Shown: positions 55,251 to 64,000, numbered from the stretch's first letter. The stretch is 64,000 nt of DNA from Altererythrobacter sp. BO-6 (GCF_011047315.1 NZ_CP049259.1:2523001-2587000); one strand, 5' to 3'. Translations and numbers: made by a program. The notes: generated by a model not told the origin, from the letters alone.

Positions 55251-56639
55251 TTAGCTGCCGTAGCGCGCGCGCAACATGTGGAAAGTGGCGCGCAGGCCAT
55301 AGGCCGCTCCACCGGCCGGGCGGCCGGGCTTGGCCGAAGGGCGCCAGGCGAAGGTGTCGAAATGCGCCCAGTCGATCCCTTCGCCCACGAACTTGTCTAG
55401 AAACAGGCCGGCCACGCTGGCCCCGGCAAAGCCGTTGAAGTGGGTATTGTTGGTATCGGCGATGTCGGATTTCAGCCATTCGGCATAGGCCGCGGGCAGG
55501 GGCAGGCGCCAGGGTTCGTCATCGCAGGCCTTGCCCGCATCGATCAGCGCCTGCGCGGTTGCATCCTTGCGGGTCATCAGCGCGGGGAAATCGGGGCCCA
55601 GCGCCACGCGCGCCGCGCCGGTCAGCGTGGCGAAATCGACGATCAGGTCGGGCTTCTCCTCGCTGGCGCGGGTCAGGGCATCGCCCAGGATCAGGCGCCC
55701 TTCGGCATCGGTATTGCCGATCTCGACCGTCAGTCCCTTGCGCGTGCTCAGGATATCGCCGGGACGGAAGGCATTGCCCGCGATCGCATTCTCGACCGCA
55801 GGGACCAGCAGGTGCAGCCGCACCGGCAGCTGCGCGCCCATCACCAGCTGCGCCAGCGCAATCGCATGGGCCGCGCCGCCCATATCCTTCTTCATCAGCT
55901 TCATGCCGCTCGCGGGCTTGATGTCGAGCCCGCCCGAATCGAAGCACACGCCCTTGCCGACAATCGCCAGCACCGGGTACTTCTCCGAACCCCAGCTAAG
56001 GTGCAGCAGGCGCGGGGCATGGTGGCGCGCGGCGGCTCGGCCAACCGCATGGACCATCGGATATTCGCGCTCCAGCGCGTCGCCCTTGACCACTTTCAGC
56101 TTGGCGTCATGCGCCTTGGCGAGTTTCTCGAACTCGGCCTCAAGCGCGGCCGGGCCCATGTCCTCGGCGGGCGTGTTGACGAGATCACGGACGAGGTTTT
56201 CCGCTTCCGCCTGGGCGATCGCATCGTCGAGATGTTTGGCTTTCGTGCTCAGCAGGATCCGCGGTCCAGCCGCCGTATCATCCGGCTTCAGATAGCGGGC
56301 GAACTTGTATTGCGCGGTCTGCCAGCCGTGCAGTGCGGCGCCCGGATCGTGCTCGACCAGGCGATAGGTTCCGCCAGGCAGGTCTTCCGCCAGCTTGGCA
56401 AGGCACCAGCTGGTCAGCTTGGCCGGATCGGCCACGCCGCCCGCCGCAAACCAGCCGTCACCATCGGGCACGATGCCGACCTGCGCGGGCTTGCCTTCGA
56501 ACTTCTGCGCCTTGAGCGATGCCCGCTGCCCGGCTGACAATGGCTTCAGCCAGGCCTCGAAATTGTCCTTGGTAACGAGATGGATCGGCGTGGCATCCTG
56601 CCCACGATCCGGCTGGATCAGCGCGTCTTTCTTGCTCAT
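55251..56639 (-). CDS. Leucyl aminopeptidase (M17)
   Basis: This 462-residue protein is an M17 metallo-aminopeptidase. The C-terminal domain has the metal-binding and catalytic strings KGVCFDSGGLDIKPASGMKLMKKDMGGAAHA and NTDAEGRLILGDAL, with the Lys, Asp, Glu and Arg ligands in place. The N-terminal domain is the usual regulatory half. It removes N-terminal residues from peptides in the cytoplasm. PepA and PepB-type names are both possible, so no symbol is given. It is convergent with dgkA, 4 bases apart. Confidence 0.92.
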   Translation of the reverse strand: MSKKDALIQPDRGQDATPIHLVTKDNFEAWLKPLSAGQRASLKAQKFEGKPAQVGIVPDGDGWFAAGGVADPAKLTSWCLAKLAEDLPGGTYRLVEHDPGAALHGWQTAQYKFARYLKPDDTAAGPRILLSTKAKHLDDAIAQAEAENLVRDLVNTPAEDMGPAALEAEFEKLAKAHDAKLKVVKGDALEREYPMVHAVGRAAARHHAPRLLHLSWGSEKYPVLAIVGKGVCFDSGGLDIKPASGMKLMKKDMGGAAHAIALAQLVMGAQLPVRLHLLVPAVENAIAGNAFRPGDILSTRKGLTVEIGNTDAEGRLILGDALTRASEEKPDLIVDFATLTGAARVALGPDFPALMTRKDATAQALIDAGKACDDEPWRLPLPAAYAEWLKSDIADTNNTHFNGFAGASVAGLFLDKFVGEGIDWAHFDTFAWRPSAKPGRPAGGAAYGLRATFHMLRARYGS

Positions 56640-56709
56640 GAAAGGGTATTTAGGATGCTTGCGCCGCTTGTCACTCGCAATTTTGTACCGCGGTCGCTAT
56701 GTGGGCGGC

Positions 56710-57537
56710 ATGCACCAGTACCAAGTCATCGAAGGCAATGAGACCGTCTATCGCGACGGCACGATCAAGCTGCACGGTCCGGAAGGCTTTGAGGGCATGC
56801 GCAAGGCCGGGTGCCTTGCCGCTGAAATCCTTGATGAGTTGACCACATTCGTGAAGCCGGGCGTGACCACCGCCGAGATCGATGATTTCGCACGCGGCAT
56901 GATGCTGGATGCGGGCGCGGTGCCGGCGACGCTGGGCTATCGCGGCTATGCGCACAGCTGCTGCACCTCGATCAACCACGTGATCTGCCACGGCATCCCC
57001 GGCGACAAGGCGCTGAAGGATGGCGACATCGTCAATATCGATGTGACCCCGCTGCTCGACGGCTGGCATGGCGACACAAGCCGCATGTTCTATGCCGGTG
57101 AGCCGCCGCTCAAGGCCACGCGGCTGGTCGATGTGACTTATGAATGCCTGATGCTGGGGATTGAGGCTGCATCGAAGCCCGGCGCGCGGCTGGGCGACAT
57201 CGGCGCCGCGATCGAGGCGCATGCGCACAGCTTCCGCTATGGCGTGGTGCGCGAATTCTGCGGCCATGGGTTGGGCCGGCTGTTCCACGATGCGCCCGAA
57301 GTGGTCCATGCGGCGCGGGCGGGGACGGGGCCGGAATTGAAACCCGGCATGTTCTTCACCATCGAACCGATGATCAATGCGGGCAAGCCCTGGGCCAAGG
57401 TGCTCAACGATGGCTGGACCGCGGTGACCCGCGACAAGTCACTCAGTGCGCAGTTTGAACACTCGATCGGCATTACCGAGAATGGGGTGGAGATTTTCAC
57501 GAAGAGCCCGAAGGGCCTGGATAAGCCGCCTTATTGA
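56710..57537 (+). CDS. map: Methionine aminopeptidase type I
   Basis: This 275-residue protein removes the initiator Met from new proteins. The start MHQYQVIEGNETVYRDGTIK at 56710 is taken, with a GGCGGC sequence upstream; a GTG three codons earlier is possible. The metal ligands appear as His in SINHVICHGIP, Asp in VNIDVTPLLDGWHGD, His in FCGHGLGRLFHDAPEV, and Glu in FTIEPMI and QFEHSIGITENGVEIF. Length is normal for the family. Its 3' end overlaps the end of the convergent HEPN-like gene by 7 bases. Confidence 0.94.
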   Translation: MHQYQVIEGNETVYRDGTIKLHGPEGFEGMRKAGCLAAEILDELTTFVKPGVTTAEIDDFARGMMLDAGAVPATLGYRGYAHSCCTSINHVICHGIPGDKALKDGDIVNIDVTPLLDGWHGDTSRMFYAGEPPLKATRLVDVTYECLMLGIEAASKPGARLGDIGAAIEAHAHSFRYGVVREFCGHGLGRLFHDAPEVVHAARAGTGPELKPGMFFTIEPMINAGKPWAKVLNDGWTAVTRDKSLSAQFEHSIGITENGVEIFTKSPKGLDKPPY

Positions 57538-58019
57538 GGGTCTCCTAGGCTCCCAATCAAGGCCTCCACCTCTTCATCCAAAACAACTAACGCTTCCACA
57601 ACTTCTGGAACAATGGGCAAGCCCATTTCTGTTGGTTTAGCATAGCGGAAGAAGTGCTGTTTGTACGGCTCCGAGAGGCTTCCAACGATTCCATTCAGTC
57701 TGGGAGCGTTAGTCTCGAAGCCAACTGATCGAGCCTGTTCGAGAGCCTTCTGCAGATCATGGCCTATCGCATTACGAAGATGTTTGTCATCGCTTTCACC
57801 GCCCGAAGCTACATATGCAGCCTTCACAAGCAACTCGATGCCGAGACCGAGGAGGTAGTAGGTAGATAGAGAAAAAGTGCCATTGAATGCAAAGTGGTCG
57901 GGATCAGGGATCTTTTGCTCGATCGCATAATCAATTGCCTTAGCGAATAGATGGTTGCCTGATAAGGAATGGGCCCGTCCCAATTGATAGAGAGCTTCAG
58001 CGACCTCTTTGTTTGGCAT
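57531..58019 (-). CDS. HEPN-like protein of unknown function
   Basis: This 162-residue protein starts at an ATG immediately after the ccmB stop codon (TAGATG). It is helical, with an ELLVKAAYVASGG segment and RNAIGHDLQKALEQA at residues 82-96. The RNAIGH string fits the R-x4-H motif of HEPN domains, and the wider pattern (ELLVKA...GHDL...FFRY) recalls HEPN-like hypothetical proteins. HEPN proteins are often RNases in defence or toxin-antitoxin systems, but some lack activity. Two stretches I counted are 28/60 and 32/60 G+C, well below the neighbours, so it was probably acquired. No partner nucleotidyltransferase is adjacent. Function is open. Confidence 0.7.
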   Translation of the reverse strand: MPNKEVAEALYQLGRAHSLSGNHLFAKAIDYAIEQKIPDPDHFAFNGTFSLSTYYLLGLGIELLVKAAYVASGGESDDKHLRNAIGHDLQKALEQARSVGFETNAPRLNGIVGSLSEPYKQHFFRYAKPTEMGLPIVPEVVEALVVLDEEVEALIGSLGDPQ

Positions 58020-58682
58020 CTAACCCTCTCTCCCCGCCCGGATCGCAGCGCCTGCAGCAAAGGGCGTAATCGCCACCAGCAGCAGGCTGATCGCGGCGGA
58101 GAAGCCCAGCGTCGCCGGGTCGCTGCGTTCGAGCGCGCCGGCGCCGAAGATCAGGATCGGCAGCGCGAGCGGGATCAACAGCAGGCCTGACAGCGCGGCT
58201 CCTGCGCGTAAACCGGCAGTCAGCGCCGCGATCATCAGGCCCACGGCTGCCAGTCCCGGCGTGCCGGCGAGCAGGCCGAGCAGCAGCAGGCGCAGCGTCT
58301 CCCCCTCCAGCTTGAGCAACGCAGATGCCGGAATGCAGGCCAGCATCAGCAACGGACCGAAGCTGAGCCAATGCGCGACGAGGCGCACCGCCATCACCGC
58401 CTCCTCGGTTACGCCGCGCATGCGGAGCTGGTCGAAGATGCCGAGCGCGATATCCTCCTGCACCAGCCGGTCAAGCGGCAGGATCGCCGCCAGCAGCGCC
58501 GCGATCCACAGCACGCCGCCGCCGGTCCTTGCGAGCAGCGGCGCATCGGGGCCGACCGCGAAGGGATAGAGCATCGCCACCGCCAGGAAAAACAGCAGCG
58601 GCAGCGTCGCCCCGCCGCCGCGCCCGCCGAACAGCAAATTGCGCAGGTCACGCCACAGTAGTGCGATGAGCACGCGGATCAT
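58020..58682 (-). CDS. ccmB: Cytochrome c maturation haem exporter subunit CcmB
   Basis: This 220-residue protein is the membrane subunit of the CcmAB haem/ABC system. It has six membrane segments and the conserved start RVLIALLWRDLRNLLFGGRGG; the family strings PLLFFLAVAMLYPFAVGPD and QEDIALGIFDQLRMRGVTEEA are present. It works with CcmA and CcmC-F to deliver haem to apocytochrome c in the periplasm. It overlaps ccmA by 4 bases. The HEPN-like gene begins right after its stop codon. Confidence 0.93.
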   Translation of the reverse strand: MIRVLIALLWRDLRNLLFGGRGGGATLPLLFFLAVAMLYPFAVGPDAPLLARTGGGVLWIAALLAAILPLDRLVQEDIALGIFDQLRMRGVTEEAVMAVRLVAHWLSFGPLLMLACIPASALLKLEGETLRLLLLGLLAGTPGLAAVGLMIAALTAGLRAGAALSGLLLIPLALPILIFGAGALERSDPATLGFSAAISLLLVAITPFAAGAAIRAGREG

Positions 58683-59251
58683 GGCACGAATTCCGACAGG
58701 TCGAGCACGCGCATCCCGTCAAGCGGGAAGGGCTGGTGCGAGGCGAGGACGCAGATCCCGTCAGCCCGGCAATGCCCCTCCACCATCGCGCCGACCGCAC
58801 TCACGCCCTTGTGGTCGAGCCCGTTCAGCGGCTCGTCTAGCAGCCAGATCGGCGCAGCCTGCGCGCTAAGCCGGGCGAGCGCCGCGCGCTTGCGCTGCCC
58901 GGTCGAGAGATAGCGCACTGGCACATCGAGCAAGTGTTCTACATCCCACGGGAAGTTCGTGCTGGGCGTGCCATCGATCGCGCGCCAGAATGCGAGCGCC
59001 TTGCTCAGCGGCTGGTCGGGATCGAGCGCTGGCTTCTCGTCCAGCAGACCGACCGGATCGCGCCGCTCGACCGACCCTGCATAGGGTCCCAGCAGCCCGG
59101 CCAAGATACGCAGCAGGCTCGACTTGCCAATCCCGTTAGCGCCGGTGATGTGCAGAACCTCGCGCGGTTTCAGCGCGAACGACAGCCCGCGAAACAGCAC
59201 ACGGTCGCCCCGGCGGCAGGCAAGATCGGTGGCGGTGAGGCGCGGCGTCAT
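58679..59251 (-). CDS. ccmA: Cytochrome c maturation ATPase CcmA
   Basis: This is the ABC ATPase of the haem export system. The start MTPRLTATDLACRRGDRVLF at 59251 fits the family; a start 10 codons earlier (MATDRLSLAV) is possible. Walker A is GANGIGKSSL, the signature is LSTGQRKRAALAR, and Walker B is IWLLDEPLNGLD. At 190 residues it is normal for CcmA. It drives the CcmB transport step in cytochrome c biogenesis and overlaps ccmB by 4 bases. Confidence 0.94.
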   Translation of the reverse strand: MTPRLTATDLACRRGDRVLFRGLSFALKPREVLHITGANGIGKSSLLRILAGLLGPYAGSVERRDPVGLLDEKPALDPDQPLSKALAFWRAIDGTPSTNFPWDVEHLLDVPVRYLSTGQRKRAALARLSAQAAPIWLLDEPLNGLDHKGVSAVGAMVEGHCRADGICVLASHQPFPLDGMRVLDLSEFVP

Positions 59252-59420
59252 CACTGCCAGCGATAGGCGGTCTGTCGCCATGCGCCAAGTATCCGAATTC
59301 GCTTGTCAACCGGGGTGGATCGCCGCAGTTGACTGGCAGCGATGGAGAGGAAGCGCCGTTTCGGCCTAGTACGCCAAGGCTGCGCCCATCCTTCAGGAAT
59401 GTATGTTAAAGAGGTTTGCG

Positions 59421-59717
59421 ATGACCAATGTCCCCCAATTGACCGACGCCGAATGCGACACGTTGCTGGCCGCGCACCCCGAATGGTCGATCGCGCGCGA
59501 GGGTACGGCGATCGAACGCACCTTCAAGTTCGCGAACTTCAGCGAGGCATGGGGCTTCATGAACCGTGTGGCGCTGCTGGCCGAAGCGCATGACCACCAT
59601 CCCGAATGGTTCAACGTCTATAACCGGGTCGAGATTACGCTGACCACGCATGATGCGGGCGGATTGTCCGAACGCGATGCGGTGATGGCGGCCGCGATCG
59701 ACGCATTGCTCGCATGA
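59421..59717 (+). CDS. phhB: 4a-hydroxytetrahydrobiopterin dehydratase
   Basis: This 98-residue protein recycles the pterin cofactor used by aromatic amino acid hydroxylases. The family motif [24 protein letters not shown] is present, with the conserved His-His, and [17 protein letters not shown] ends the fold. The start [11 protein letters not shown] at 59421 is preferred to one 6 codons earlier because an AAAGAGG site lies just upstream. No aromatic amino acid hydroxylase gene lies nearby. The next gene overlaps by 4 bases. Confidence 0.92.
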   Translation: MTNVPQLTDAECDTLLAAHPEWSIAREGTAIERTFKFANFSEAWGFMNRVALLAEAHDHHPEWFNVYNRVEITLTTHDAGGLSERDAVMAAAIDALLA

Positions 59718-60832
59718 TTGCACGCTGGCTTGCAGCTATCGGCCTGACGCTGTCGGCCCTCCCGCTGCAGGCGCAAGCGCCTGATCCGGACTGGCGCGGC
59801 GTTTTCAAGGGCACGATCGGGCGGCACCAGGTGGTCGCGTGCCTTGATCGGGAGAATTACGGCAACGCGGGGCGGGGTACATATTACTATATGCGGCACC
59901 TCAAGCTGATCGCGCTGAAAGCCGGGGACCCACCCGGGAACTGGCGCGAGCAAGCCGATGCAAGGGATTGGGATAACCAGAACGCTCCGATCTGGTCGCT
60001 CACCAAGGTCGATGCAGCAGGTCTGTCCGGGACATGGAGCGACCAAGGCAAGGCATTGCCAATCCGGCTGGAACGCGTTGAACTGCAAGACCCGGAAGGC
60101 TGGACTTTGTGCGATGATCCCGCGTTTCTCGGGCCGCGGGTCAAACCGGCGGAGTTCGACAGCGTGCCGGGCAGGGTGGGCAGCTTCGATTACATGCGCC
60201 TCGATTATCGCACGCCGGAACATTTCGCGGATTCGGTGGCAATTTCGGGCTTTACGTTCGAACCGCGCGAGCCGGGCGACAAGGCGATCCTCGCTACATT
60301 CGCAGAACGCTTGCCAAAAGGCGTGGTCGAGGATGACTACATCCAGTGCGTCGCTGGTGCGGCAGTGGTGAGCGGGTTCGATGGAGACTATCAGGAGGAA
60401 CTAACGCCTCATTTCGCCAACAGTGCCTTTCTCGATGTCCAGGTGACGATGGGAGATTATTGCGGCGGCGCCTATCCCAACTTCGGGATCTGGCACCGGG
60501 TGTTCGATCGCGCGACCGGTGAAGAAGTGGATCTGACCACCTGGTTCACCGCGGATGCATTCACGGTGACCGATTGGGGCTCACCACAAGCCAGCGAGAA
60601 CTTGCGCGCAATCGCAGTGGCGCAATGGCCAAAGGACGAAGATCCGGAGTGTGTAGAGACGGCACTGTATGAGCCCGGCTGGCGCCTCGGTCTCTCCGCC
60701 GAAGGCCTGCTAGCCAGCCCTGCGCTGCCACATGTGGCCGCAGCTTGCGAGATCTGGACGACCATCCCCTGGGATCAGGTCGAACCGTTCCTGTCCGACA
60801 AGGGGCGCGAGGAACGGGCGCGATTGCGCTGA
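59714..60832 (+). CDS. Secreted DUF3298-like protein
   Basis: This 372-residue protein begins with a signal peptide ([22 protein letters not shown]), so it is periplasmic or secreted. The C-terminal half has the pattern of DUF3298/RsiV-like domains: [30 protein letters not shown]. The N-terminal half ([21 protein letters not shown]) resembles other small domains in exported proteins. Several Cys residues are present (CLD, CDD, CV, CGG, CE), which could form disulfides. It overlaps the phhB stop by 4 bases, perhaps fortuitously. The function is unknown. Confidence 0.7.
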   Translation: MIARWLAAIGLTLSALPLQAQAPDPDWRGVFKGTIGRHQVVACLDRENYGNAGRGTYYYMRHLKLIALKAGDPPGNWREQADARDWDNQNAPIWSLTKVDAAGLSGTWSDQGKALPIRLERVELQDPEGWTLCDDPAFLGPRVKPAEFDSVPGRVGSFDYMRLDYRTPEHFADSVAISGFTFEPREPGDKAILATFAERLPKGVVEDDYIQCVAGAAVVSGFDGDYQEELTPHFANSAFLDVQVTMGDYCGGAYPNFGIWHRVFDRATGEEVDLTTWFTADAFTVTDWGSPQASENLRAIAVAQWPKDEDPECVETALYEPGWRLGLSAEGLLASPALPHVAAACEIWTTIPWDQVEPFLSDKGREERARLR

Positions 60833-60842
60833 ACTGTCCTTG

Positions 60843-61646
60843 CTATCCTTGGGTTCCGATGCCTTGCCGGCGCATTTCCTTGCGCACCCTGCCGGGCAGG
60901 AAGCGTGACAGCATCAGCAGGCGGCTGGCGGTCTTGCCCACGGTATAGTCGAGCTTGTCGCCATGCACGGCGTCCCACACCACCTTGGGTACGATCGATA
61001 CGGGGTTCACTTCAACCCCCGCTTCGACCAGGCTTTCCTTGACCGACTGGTTCGAATCCGGGCGCGTTTGCGCGATGATCGGCGTGTCAATGAAACCAGG
61101 GCAAAGCGCGGCGACCTTGATCCCGTCGGGCGCCCATTCGGCATCCAGGCTGCGCGTAAAGCCGCGCACCGCCCATTTCGTCGCGCAATAGACCGAAAGG
61201 TTGGCCGCACCGATGATCCCCGCCAGGCTGGCAGTGTTGATCAGCGCAGAGCCGGGGGCGGTTTTCTTGAGGTGCGGGTATGCGGCCTGCGCACCATAAA
61301 TGACGCCCTTGAGATTGATATCAAGCAAGGCCTCGATCTCGCCGGTAGGCTGCTCGGCGATGGGCCCGCCATGACCGATCCCGGCGTTATTGAATACCGC
61401 ATCGATCCGTCCGCCGGCCGCGGTCGAAAAGGCCTCGAGCGCCACATCCCAGGCGGCGCGGTCACGAACGTCGAGCCGGTGGGAATATTTGAACCCGCCT
61501 TCGATCAGGCCCAGCGTGTCTTCCATCCCTTGCTGGTTGATATCGGCAATGCCGACGAACCATCCGCGCTCGGCAAAATAGATGGCCACGGCGCGCCCGA
61601 TGCCAGAGCCACCACCGGTGATGAAAATTGACCTGCGTGTGCTCAC
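60843..61646 (-). CDS. SDR family dehydrogenase
   Basis: This 267-residue short-chain dehydrogenase starts at GTG 61646 (MSTRRSIFITGGGSGIGRA), with a GGAGAGG site about 7 bases upstream; the TTG start 5 codons earlier is less likely. The cofactor loop is TGGGSGIG, the structural motif NNAGIG, and the active-site YCATK is at the usual position with Ser in NTASLAG. The substrate cannot be named. It is convergent with the DUF3298-like gene and lies downstream of a terminator belonging to the S9 peptidase gene. Confidence 0.88.
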   Translation of the reverse strand: MSTRRSIFITGGGSGIGRAVAIYFAERGWFVGIADINQQGMEDTLGLIEGGFKYSHRLDVRDRAAWDVALEAFSTAAGGRIDAVFNNAGIGHGGPIAEQPTGEIEALLDINLKGVIYGAQAAYPHLKKTAPGSALINTASLAGIIGAANLSVYCATKWAVRGFTRSLDAEWAPDGIKVAALCPGFIDTPIIAQTRPDSNQSVKESLVEAGVEVNPVSIVPKVVWDAVHGDKLDYTVGKTASRLLMLSRFLPGRVRKEMRRQGIGTQG

Positions 61647-61658
61647 TCCAACCTCTCC

Positions 61659-61697
61659 CAAAAAGCAAACCGCGCGAGAGTCGATACCCCCGCGCGG
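61659..61697 (-). terminator. Rho-independent terminator of S9 peptidase gene
   Basis: CCGCGCG (61670-61676) pairs with CGCGCGG (61691-61697) around a 14-base loop. On the minus strand the stem is followed by TTTGCTTTTT. It lies between the peptidase stop codon at 61725 and the SDR start at 61646, so it separates the two same-strand genes. Confidence 0.75.
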
Positions 61698-61724
61698 CCC
61701 GCTTGTCAGCTATTTACATCAATG

Positions 61725-63797
61725 TCAGCTACCGAGTGCAGCTCTCAGACCCTTTACGTGCTCTGCGCCCTCTAGGATCTGTGTCGTTGAGGGCTTCAGC
61801 ACGTCGCCCAGCGGCTCGGCTCGGCCACCAAGGCATTCGGCGAGGAAGTTCTCGGCAATGCCAAAAAAGGCGATATTGTTGGTCGGCTTGGCGAAGCCGT
61901 GCCCTTCGTCAGGGTAGAGCACATAAGTGACCGGGATGCCCGCTTCCTTCATCGCGCTCACGATCTGGTCGCTTTCGGACTGCTTGACGCGCGGATCGTT
62001 AGCGCCCTGCGCGATCAGCAGCGGTTTGGTGATCTGGTCTGCCTTGTAAAGCGGGCTGGCTGCCTTGAGCAGCGCCAGGCCTTCCTCGGTATTGGGATCG
62101 CCCATCCGCTCATGGAAGATTTTCACCAGCGGCGCCCAATAGGGCGGGATGGTGGCGAGTAGGGTTTCGAGATTTGACGGGCCGACGATATCGACCCCGC
62201 AGGCGAAAGTTTCAGGAGTGAAGGTCAGGCCTGCCAGCGTGGCATAGCCGCCATAGGAACCACCCATGATTGCCACCTGGTCCTTGCCGGTGATGCCCTG
62301 TTCGATCGCCCAATTGGTGGCGTCGATCAGGTCATCGTGCATCTTGAGGCCCCACTGCTTGTTGCCGGCATTGAGGAAGTCCTTGCCGAAACCGGTCGAG
62401 CCGCGGAAGTTGACGCTGAGCACGGCATAGCCGCGGTTGGCCAGCATCTGGTGGACGGTATTGAACCCGTAACCGTCGCGTGCCCAGGGGCCCCCGTGGA
62501 CGAACAGCACCATGGGCATTGCATGCTCCGGTTTGCCATCACCGTCAGAATCACTGCCAGGTGGCAGGGTGAGATAGGACGGCAGGATCAACCCGTCGCG
62601 GCTGGCGATTTCCAGCGGATACATCGGCTGCAATGGCGCGCCTTCGAGTTCCGGCCGCGAGGTGTAGAAATGCTCCAGCGTGCCGGCTTCACGGTCATAG
62701 ATATAGGTTGCGGTCGGTGCGATCAGCGGGTCGTTCCAGACGATCCAGGTCTTGTCGTCATCGGTGCGCGACTGGACGCCGAATTCGCCCTCAAGCTTGC
62801 TCCCGAGAAACTCCAGCGCGGCGCCGATTTCGGGATCGATCGCGGTCCATTCGGTCTTGAGATACTCGGCTGAATAGGCCTCGACCACGCCGGTCTTGGG
62901 ATCGCGAATGGTGCCGCCGATATCCGCCTTGTCGTTCTCGGCGATCAGCGTGCGTTCCCCGGTCGCGACATCCTCGGCATAGAGCGCTGCAGTATTCCGG
63001 CCGCGGCTGTCGAGCCAGTAGAGGATCGAGCCGTCATTGGTGTAGCCGGCCGGATTCGTCGTGAGCGAATCCTCCATGGCGGTCGAGGAGAAGGGCTCTT
63101 CTTCCACTACATTGTCGATCACGCGGAAATAATCGGTTCCGCCTGCCGCATTCTGGCGCAGTGCCATGCGCACCGTCAGCGTGTCATCCGCCATGAACCC
63201 GGCATAGCTGTCATTCTGCAGCACCATGGTGAGCTCGCCGGTGTTGAGATTCAGCAGGTGCACGTCATGGAATTGCGGGTTGCGGTTGTTGAGGCCGACC
63301 AGGATCTTGTCGCGGATCGATCCCGAGCCGCCCACGATTTGGACGCGGGTATTCTCGAACGGAGTCAGCGTAGTTTCTTGGCCGCTGGCAATATTGACTC
63401 CATAAAGAAGGAAATTCTCGTCGCCGCCCTTGTCCTGAATGTAGAGCAGGCTCTGCGAATCCGGGGACCAGAAATACTGCCGGATCGGGCGATCCGTGGC
63501 TTCGGTCATTGCCTTTGCGGCGTCGGGATTGTCGACCGGTGCCAGCCATATGTTGAGCACTCCGTCCTTTGGCGCCAGCCAGCTCAACCACTTGCCGTCA
63601 GGGCTTATCTGGCCACCTGCCCGGGTTGGGTTGCCGAACAAATGGTCGCGCGGGATCAGGGGGGCGGCTTCATTGTGCTGGTGCATCGTGGCTCCGTTAG
63701 TCTTGTGATGGTCGGCCTGGGCCATGCCGGGCAGGGCCAATGCAGTTGCAGCGAGCGCGGTGGTCAGTAGGCGTAGTGCCAGCGGTCGTTTGGTCAT
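61725..63797 (-). CDS. Exported S9 family serine peptidase (prolyl oligopeptidase-like)
   Basis: This 690-residue protein starts MTKRPLALRLLTTALAATALALPGMAQA, a signal peptide; the upstream in-frame Met would place it inside a non-coding stretch. The N-terminal beta-propeller region is followed by the catalytic alpha/beta hydrolase domain, with the nucleophile in MGGSYGGYATL, the Asp in GANDPRVKQ and the His in DEGHGF. The family cleaves oligopeptides, often after Pro, and this one is probably periplasmic. It is followed by its own terminator. Confidence 0.92.
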   Translation of the reverse strand: MTKRPLALRLLTTALAATALALPGMAQADHHKTNGATMHQHNEAAPLIPRDHLFGNPTRAGGQISPDGKWLSWLAPKDGVLNIWLAPVDNPDAAKAMTEATDRPIRQYFWSPDSQSLLYIQDKGGDENFLLYGVNIASGQETTLTPFENTRVQIVGGSGSIRDKILVGLNNRNPQFHDVHLLNLNTGELTMVLQNDSYAGFMADDTLTVRMALRQNAAGGTDYFRVIDNVVEEEPFSSTAMEDSLTTNPAGYTNDGSILYWLDSRGRNTAALYAEDVATGERTLIAENDKADIGGTIRDPKTGVVEAYSAEYLKTEWTAIDPEIGAALEFLGSKLEGEFGVQSRTDDDKTWIVWNDPLIAPTATYIYDREAGTLEHFYTSRPELEGAPLQPMYPLEIASRDGLILPSYLTLPPGSDSDGDGKPEHAMPMVLFVHGGPWARDGYGFNTVHQMLANRGYAVLSVNFRGSTGFGKDFLNAGNKQWGLKMHDDLIDATNWAIEQGITGKDQVAIMGGSYGGYATLAGLTFTPETFACGVDIVGPSNLETLLATIPPYWAPLVKIFHERMGDPNTEEGLALLKAASPLYKADQITKPLLIAQGANDPRVKQSESDQIVSAMKEAGIPVTYVLYPDEGHGFAKPTNNIAFFGIAENFLAECLGGRAEPLGDVLKPSTTQILEGAEHVKGLRAALGS

Positions 63798-63888
63798 CGG
63801 AACTCCTCTCTCGAGCTGAATTATGCTTTGCGACCCGGGAGTGTGTTGTCGCTCTAATACGCGCAGAATTACCTTTGGCAATAGGCTC

Positions 63889-64000
63889 TCATAAAGCGGG
63901 ATTGGCATAGAAATGCCAGGTGAAGATCGCCATCGCGCCGCGGTGCGGTTGCCATTCTTCGGCGATTTCTCTCGTGGGTTTCTCAGTGGGGCGCTCGGGA
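63889..64000 (-). CDS. C-terminal end of a DNA-3-methyladenine glycosylase-like protein, cut by window edge
   Basis: The minus-strand frame ends at 63889 and is still open at base 64000, giving 37 codons. They read PERPTEKPTREIAEEWQPHRGAMA-type sequence followed by IFTWHFYANPAL. The WxPHRGAAA...W pattern resembles the C-terminus of AlkA/Mag-type base-excision glycosylases, where it closes the helix-hairpin-helix domain. This is a short stretch and the assignment is tentative. It is upstream of, and on the same strand as, the S9 peptidase gene. Confidence 0.45.
   Translation of the reverse strand, partial: PERPTEKPTREIAEEWQPHRGAMAIFTWHFYANPAL

Overview
The window is high-G+C DNA (about two thirds G+C where I looked) from an alphaproteobacterium, most likely order Sphingomonadales and probably an Erythrobacter/Altererythrobacter-type organism. 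This is inferred from large signal-peptide TonB-dependent receptors (TBDRs), small cold-shock and membrane proteins of sphingomonad type, a DES1-like sphingolipid desaturase homologue, the GCCTGTCGAA inverted repeat typical of these genomes, and the gene orders ispH-thrB-rnhA and argS-SPOR-nagZ-scpAB-tatABC. I found no rRNA, tRNA, CRISPR array, insertion sequence or prophage.

Region by region. 1-10.4 kb: an accessory outer-membrane/modification locus with two TBDRs, two sulfotransferases (one cut by the window edge, one fused to TPRs), a 2OG-Fe(II) oxygenase and a small secreted protein. 10.9-16.0 kb: acyl-CoA metabolism (thiolase, SDR dehydrogenase, enoyl-CoA hydratase, MarR regulator) interrupted by a small cold-shock cluster. 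16.1-23.4 kb: a tad/cpa pilus operon (cpaA, B, C, D, E, tadB, tadC) with no cpaF/tadA ATPase where it is expected. 23.5-28.3 kb: hydrolase and FAD oxidoreductase pair, a DUF1508 protein, then ispH-thrB-rnhA. 28.4-35.7 kb: lipoprotein, argS, SPOR protein, nagZ, scpA, scpB, tatA, tatB, tatC. 35.8-41.3 kb: small membrane protein, exported amidohydrolase, 3-hydroxyisobutyrate dehydrogenase-like protein, threonine dehydratase and leucyl-tRNA-protein transferase. 41.2-47.6 kb: tamA-tamB outer-membrane assembly pair. 47.6-50.2 kb: GH24 lysozyme, an XRE regulator with a membrane partner, and a Na+/Ca2+ exchanger. 50.3-53.7 kb: glnA, glnB, argC and an SH3-like protein. 53.9-64 kb: desaturase-dgkA, leucyl aminopeptidase, methionine aminopeptidase, an islet gene with HEPN-like features, ccmB/ccmA, carbinolamine dehydratase, a secreted DUF3298-like protein, an SDR, an S9 peptidase, and the 3' end of a probable DNA glycosylase.

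The window mixes core functions (tRNA charging, chromosome condensation, Tat export, outer-membrane assembly, nitrogen assimilation, cytochrome c maturation) with accessory islands. Three genes (enoyl-CoA hydratase, MarR, tamB) carry single-base frameshifts in G-runs, and cpaE may have one in an A-run. This points to homopolymer errors in the sequence, though real mutation cannot be excluded. The points most worth following are the TBDR/sulfotransferase/oxygenase locus, the missing pilus ATPase, the DES1-like desaturase coupled to dgkA, the three operators phased at 17 bp before the XRE gene, and the HEPN-like gene attached to the ccm operon.
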